From positions 1-28,624 of IMG/VR virus record IMGVR_UViG_3300046804_000492: a stretch of 28,624 nucleotides of DNA. One strand, written 5' to 3'. Positions 27,762-28,624 of the stretch are shown piece after piece (the first letter of the stretch is position 1; each line of letters begins with the position of its first letter). The DNA is from a virus. The notes beneath the pieces are model-generated. The model ran no database searches, had not been told where the DNA came from, and saw only the letters and a list, made by a program, of their open reading frames with translations. A program made the translations under genes and the position numbers.

Positions 27762-27789
27762 AGTATATAGTATTCTAGGACTAGTGCAA
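27762..27789 (-). promoter_or_regulatory. Sigma70-like promoter abutting the Cys-rich gene
   Basis: Minus strand: TTGCAC (27789-27784), 16-base spacer, TATACT (27767-27762). Six bases (AGCACT) then ATG at 27755. The -10 matches five of six; the -35 is weaker. Confidence 0.55.
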
Positions 27790-27798
27790 CAAAAAAGG

Positions 27799-27963
27799 CT
27801 AATTTATTTTCGTGTGTACGCACAAAGGGTCTTTGCACAACCCAATACGTTTAGTGTCACAATCAGGACAATTCTTTATTGTTGCCCATCTTGGCATAAA
27901 TTGCGGTTTCTCATCTTTACCAGGTTTGTCTAAACGACTAAAACACATTGTAGTTTCTTGCAT
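27799..27963 (-). CDS. Small Cys-rich protein ending in UAG
   Basis: 54 residues from the ATG at 27963, preceded by AGGAGAATTTCT; upstream in-frame codons back to a GTG at 28002 precede this ribosome site and are rejected. Four Cys arranged as CPDC and CKDPLC suggest a zinc knuckle (IKNCPDCDTKRIGLCKDPLCVHT). It is the only gene in the window ending in TAG (27801-27799). The following 45 bases in frame carry three more TAG codons before a TAA that lies inside the next gene. Function unknown. Confidence 0.65.
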   Translation of the reverse strand: MQETTMCFSRLDKPGKDEKPQFMPRWATIKNCPDCDTKRIGLCKDPLCVHTKIN

Positions 27964-28022
27964 AGAAATTCTCCTATACATATACAACGCCTTACGTTTC
28001 ACTTACGTTGACATAGGCAATA

Positions 28023-28048
28023 AGAATGGGCACCTAAGTGCCCATTCT
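28023..28048 (-). terminator. Hairpin at the end of the tmRNA coding piece
   Basis: 11-bp perfect stem AGAATGGGCAC / GTGCCCATTCT with a TTAG loop on the minus strand, followed by TATTGCC. It directly follows the P5-like pairing of the tmRNA, so it probably terminates the permuted tmRNA transcript or defines its processed 3' end. Confidence 0.75.
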
Positions 28049-28204
28049 GAGTTTCTGTTACGAGGTATGTCTTACCCTAGGCAACTCACGCTGCCAATGC
28101 GTAAACGGAATCGTTTGCGTCTATTTTGTTTTCTTCTTTTTACATCGTTGCTGATGTGCTGTCCACTCTGTTACTCTTTGCCCTGTCGAAACCATGGCAG
28201 GCCC
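28048..28204 (-). ncRNA. ssrA: Coding piece of a permuted two-piece tmRNA
   Basis: Starts GGGCCTG (28204-28198), which pairs with CAGGTCC of the acceptor piece, including G3.U70. Then GGTTTCGACAGG, the conserved tRNA-like D-loop substitute of tmRNA. An ACATC/GATGT stem comes before the A-rich resume region AAAATAGAC. The tag frame (28118-28086) reads GCA AAC GAT TCC GTT TAC GCA TTG GCA GCG TGA: ANDSVYALAA, ending in the ALAA degron that ClpXP recognises. A TGAGTT/AACTCA pairing closes the region after the tag. The 3' boundary is approximate. tmRNA rescues ribosomes stalled on broken mRNA and tags the product. Confidence 0.92.
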
Positions 28205-28217
28205 ATCATAAAGAAAC

Positions 28218-28532
28218 TTACTTGACTTTGACAATAGTAACAGTACCATTGTCGTAATCAATTAAATCTACCATACCAGGATAGCGTTGCTTCAATGCAA
28301 TATCAAAACGATTAAATTCTTCAATTGCATTATCGTCATACGCCATTAATGCTTGTGCATCTTCTGGTGTAATATTTAATGAAGCCATGATCCAATCGGC
28401 AGGATTAGGTGCGTCTTGTTCTTCATCTAGACCTTCGTCTTGAATGGAATTCCAAACACTTCTTGTAACTGGTTGCCAATTTAACTTAGCAATCTGTCCC
28501 AAGTATCCCGATGTTAGTTCACTTATCTTCAT
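28218..28532 (-). CDS. Protein gene lying between the two halves of the tmRNA
   Basis: 104 residues from the ATG at 28532, with AAGGAAG ending only four bases earlier and starting one base after the tmRNA acceptor CCA. The sequence MKISELTSGYLGQIAKLNW, the acidic middle (QDEGLDEEQDAPNPADWIM) and the beta-type C-terminus (LIDYDNGTVTIVKVK) look like a genuine protein. The stop TAA lies 13 bases before the coding-piece 5' end. Function unknown. Its mRNA would be released from the tmRNA precursor by processing at both ends. Confidence 0.8.
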   Translation of the reverse strand: MKISELTSGYLGQIAKLNWQPVTRSVWNSIQDEGLDEEQDAPNPADWIMASLNITPEDAQALMAYDDNAIEEFNRFDIALKQRYPGMVDLIDYDNGTVTIVKVK

Positions 28533-28544
28533 CAAACTTCCTTA

Positions 28545-28624
28545 TGGTGGACCTGGCGGGAGTCGAACCCGCGTCCAGAACACTTTTCTCTTTGCTTCAT
28601 ACAGCAATAACTTATATTCTACGT
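28545..28624 (-). ncRNA. ssrA: Acceptor piece of a permuted two-piece tmRNA (partial, runs off the window)
   Basis: Minus strand ends GGACGCGGGTTCGACTCC then CGCCAGGTCCACCA: T-arm GCGGG-TTCGACT-CCCGC, 3' acceptor strand CAGGTCC, A73 and encoded CCA at 28547-28545. This is nearly identical to the bacterial tmRNA 3' end. Upstream, TGCTGT and TGTTCT can pair with ACAGCA and AGAGTA of the coding piece as helix P2. It lies 5' of the coding piece on the same strand, i.e. in permuted order. Its own 5' end lies beyond the window. Confidence 0.92.

Noticed and set aside
28205-28624. Reading the two tmRNA parts as two unrelated or normal-order genes
   Set aside because: The acceptor strands pair perfectly including G3.U70, and no matching acceptor half exists downstream of the coding piece, which ends in a terminator-like hairpin.

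Overview
The window is a stretch of a T4-like (myovirus-type, UvsX / gp32 / gp17) bacteriophage genome, probably from a freshwater or environmental metagenome. About fifty tightly packed, mostly overlapping genes lie almost all on the minus strand. There are no ribosomal genes, integrase, attachment sites or insertion sequences. The host is likely a Gram-negative proteobacterium: the phage has a two-protein spanin, a signal-peptide beta-barrel protein, classic sigma70-type promoters, and a small protein resembling the BPSL0761 family named from Burkholderia. This host guess is inference.

Layout, read by coordinate (transcription runs mostly right to left). 1-2974: recombination and replication block with UvsX, the gp32-type single-strand binding protein and small companions. 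3001-3870: a 2-oxoglutarate/Fe(II) oxygenase-like gene. 3913-11633: packaging and virion block with large terminase, a repeat-containing fibre-like protein, several small virion-type genes and a methyltransferase, many preceded by T4-late-type boxes of the form NATAAATA. 11711-13227: a secreted DNA/RNA endonuclease (the only plus-strand gene) facing an o-spanin/i-spanin pair. 13232-16173: radical SAM protein, DegT-type aminotransferase and NAD-dependent epimerase. 16170-18752: thymidylate synthase, dihydrofolate reductase and conserved small genes. 18807-22415: VWA/metalloprotease gene, MoxR AAA+ ATPase and SprT-like protease, each with a recognisable sigma70 promoter. 22476-27963: many small genes, including a glutamine-amidotransferase-like protein, a rubredoxin/rubrerythrin pair and an outer-membrane beta-barrel.

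The most striking part is the translation-related right end. (1) A circularly permuted, two-piece tmRNA: the acceptor piece with CCA comes first on the minus strand (28545 to beyond 28624), then a complete protein gene (28218-28532), then the coding piece (about 28048-28204) with tag ANDSVYALAA. The acceptor stem pairs 7/7 across the two pieces, with the alanine-identity G3.U70 wobble. (2) A tRNA at 26236-26312 whose anticodon reads CUA, i.e. an amber-decoding tRNA, nested inside an open reading frame on the same strand. (3) A gene at 24683-25264 with a strong ribosome binding site whose fifth codon is an in-frame TAG, followed by uninterrupted protein-like sequence. (4) Of 49 complete genes, 28 end in TAA, 20 in TGA and one in TAG. 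Together these suggest that this phage recodes or suppresses UAG during infection and brings its own ribosome-rescue RNA. No stretch over 300 bases lacks a feature.
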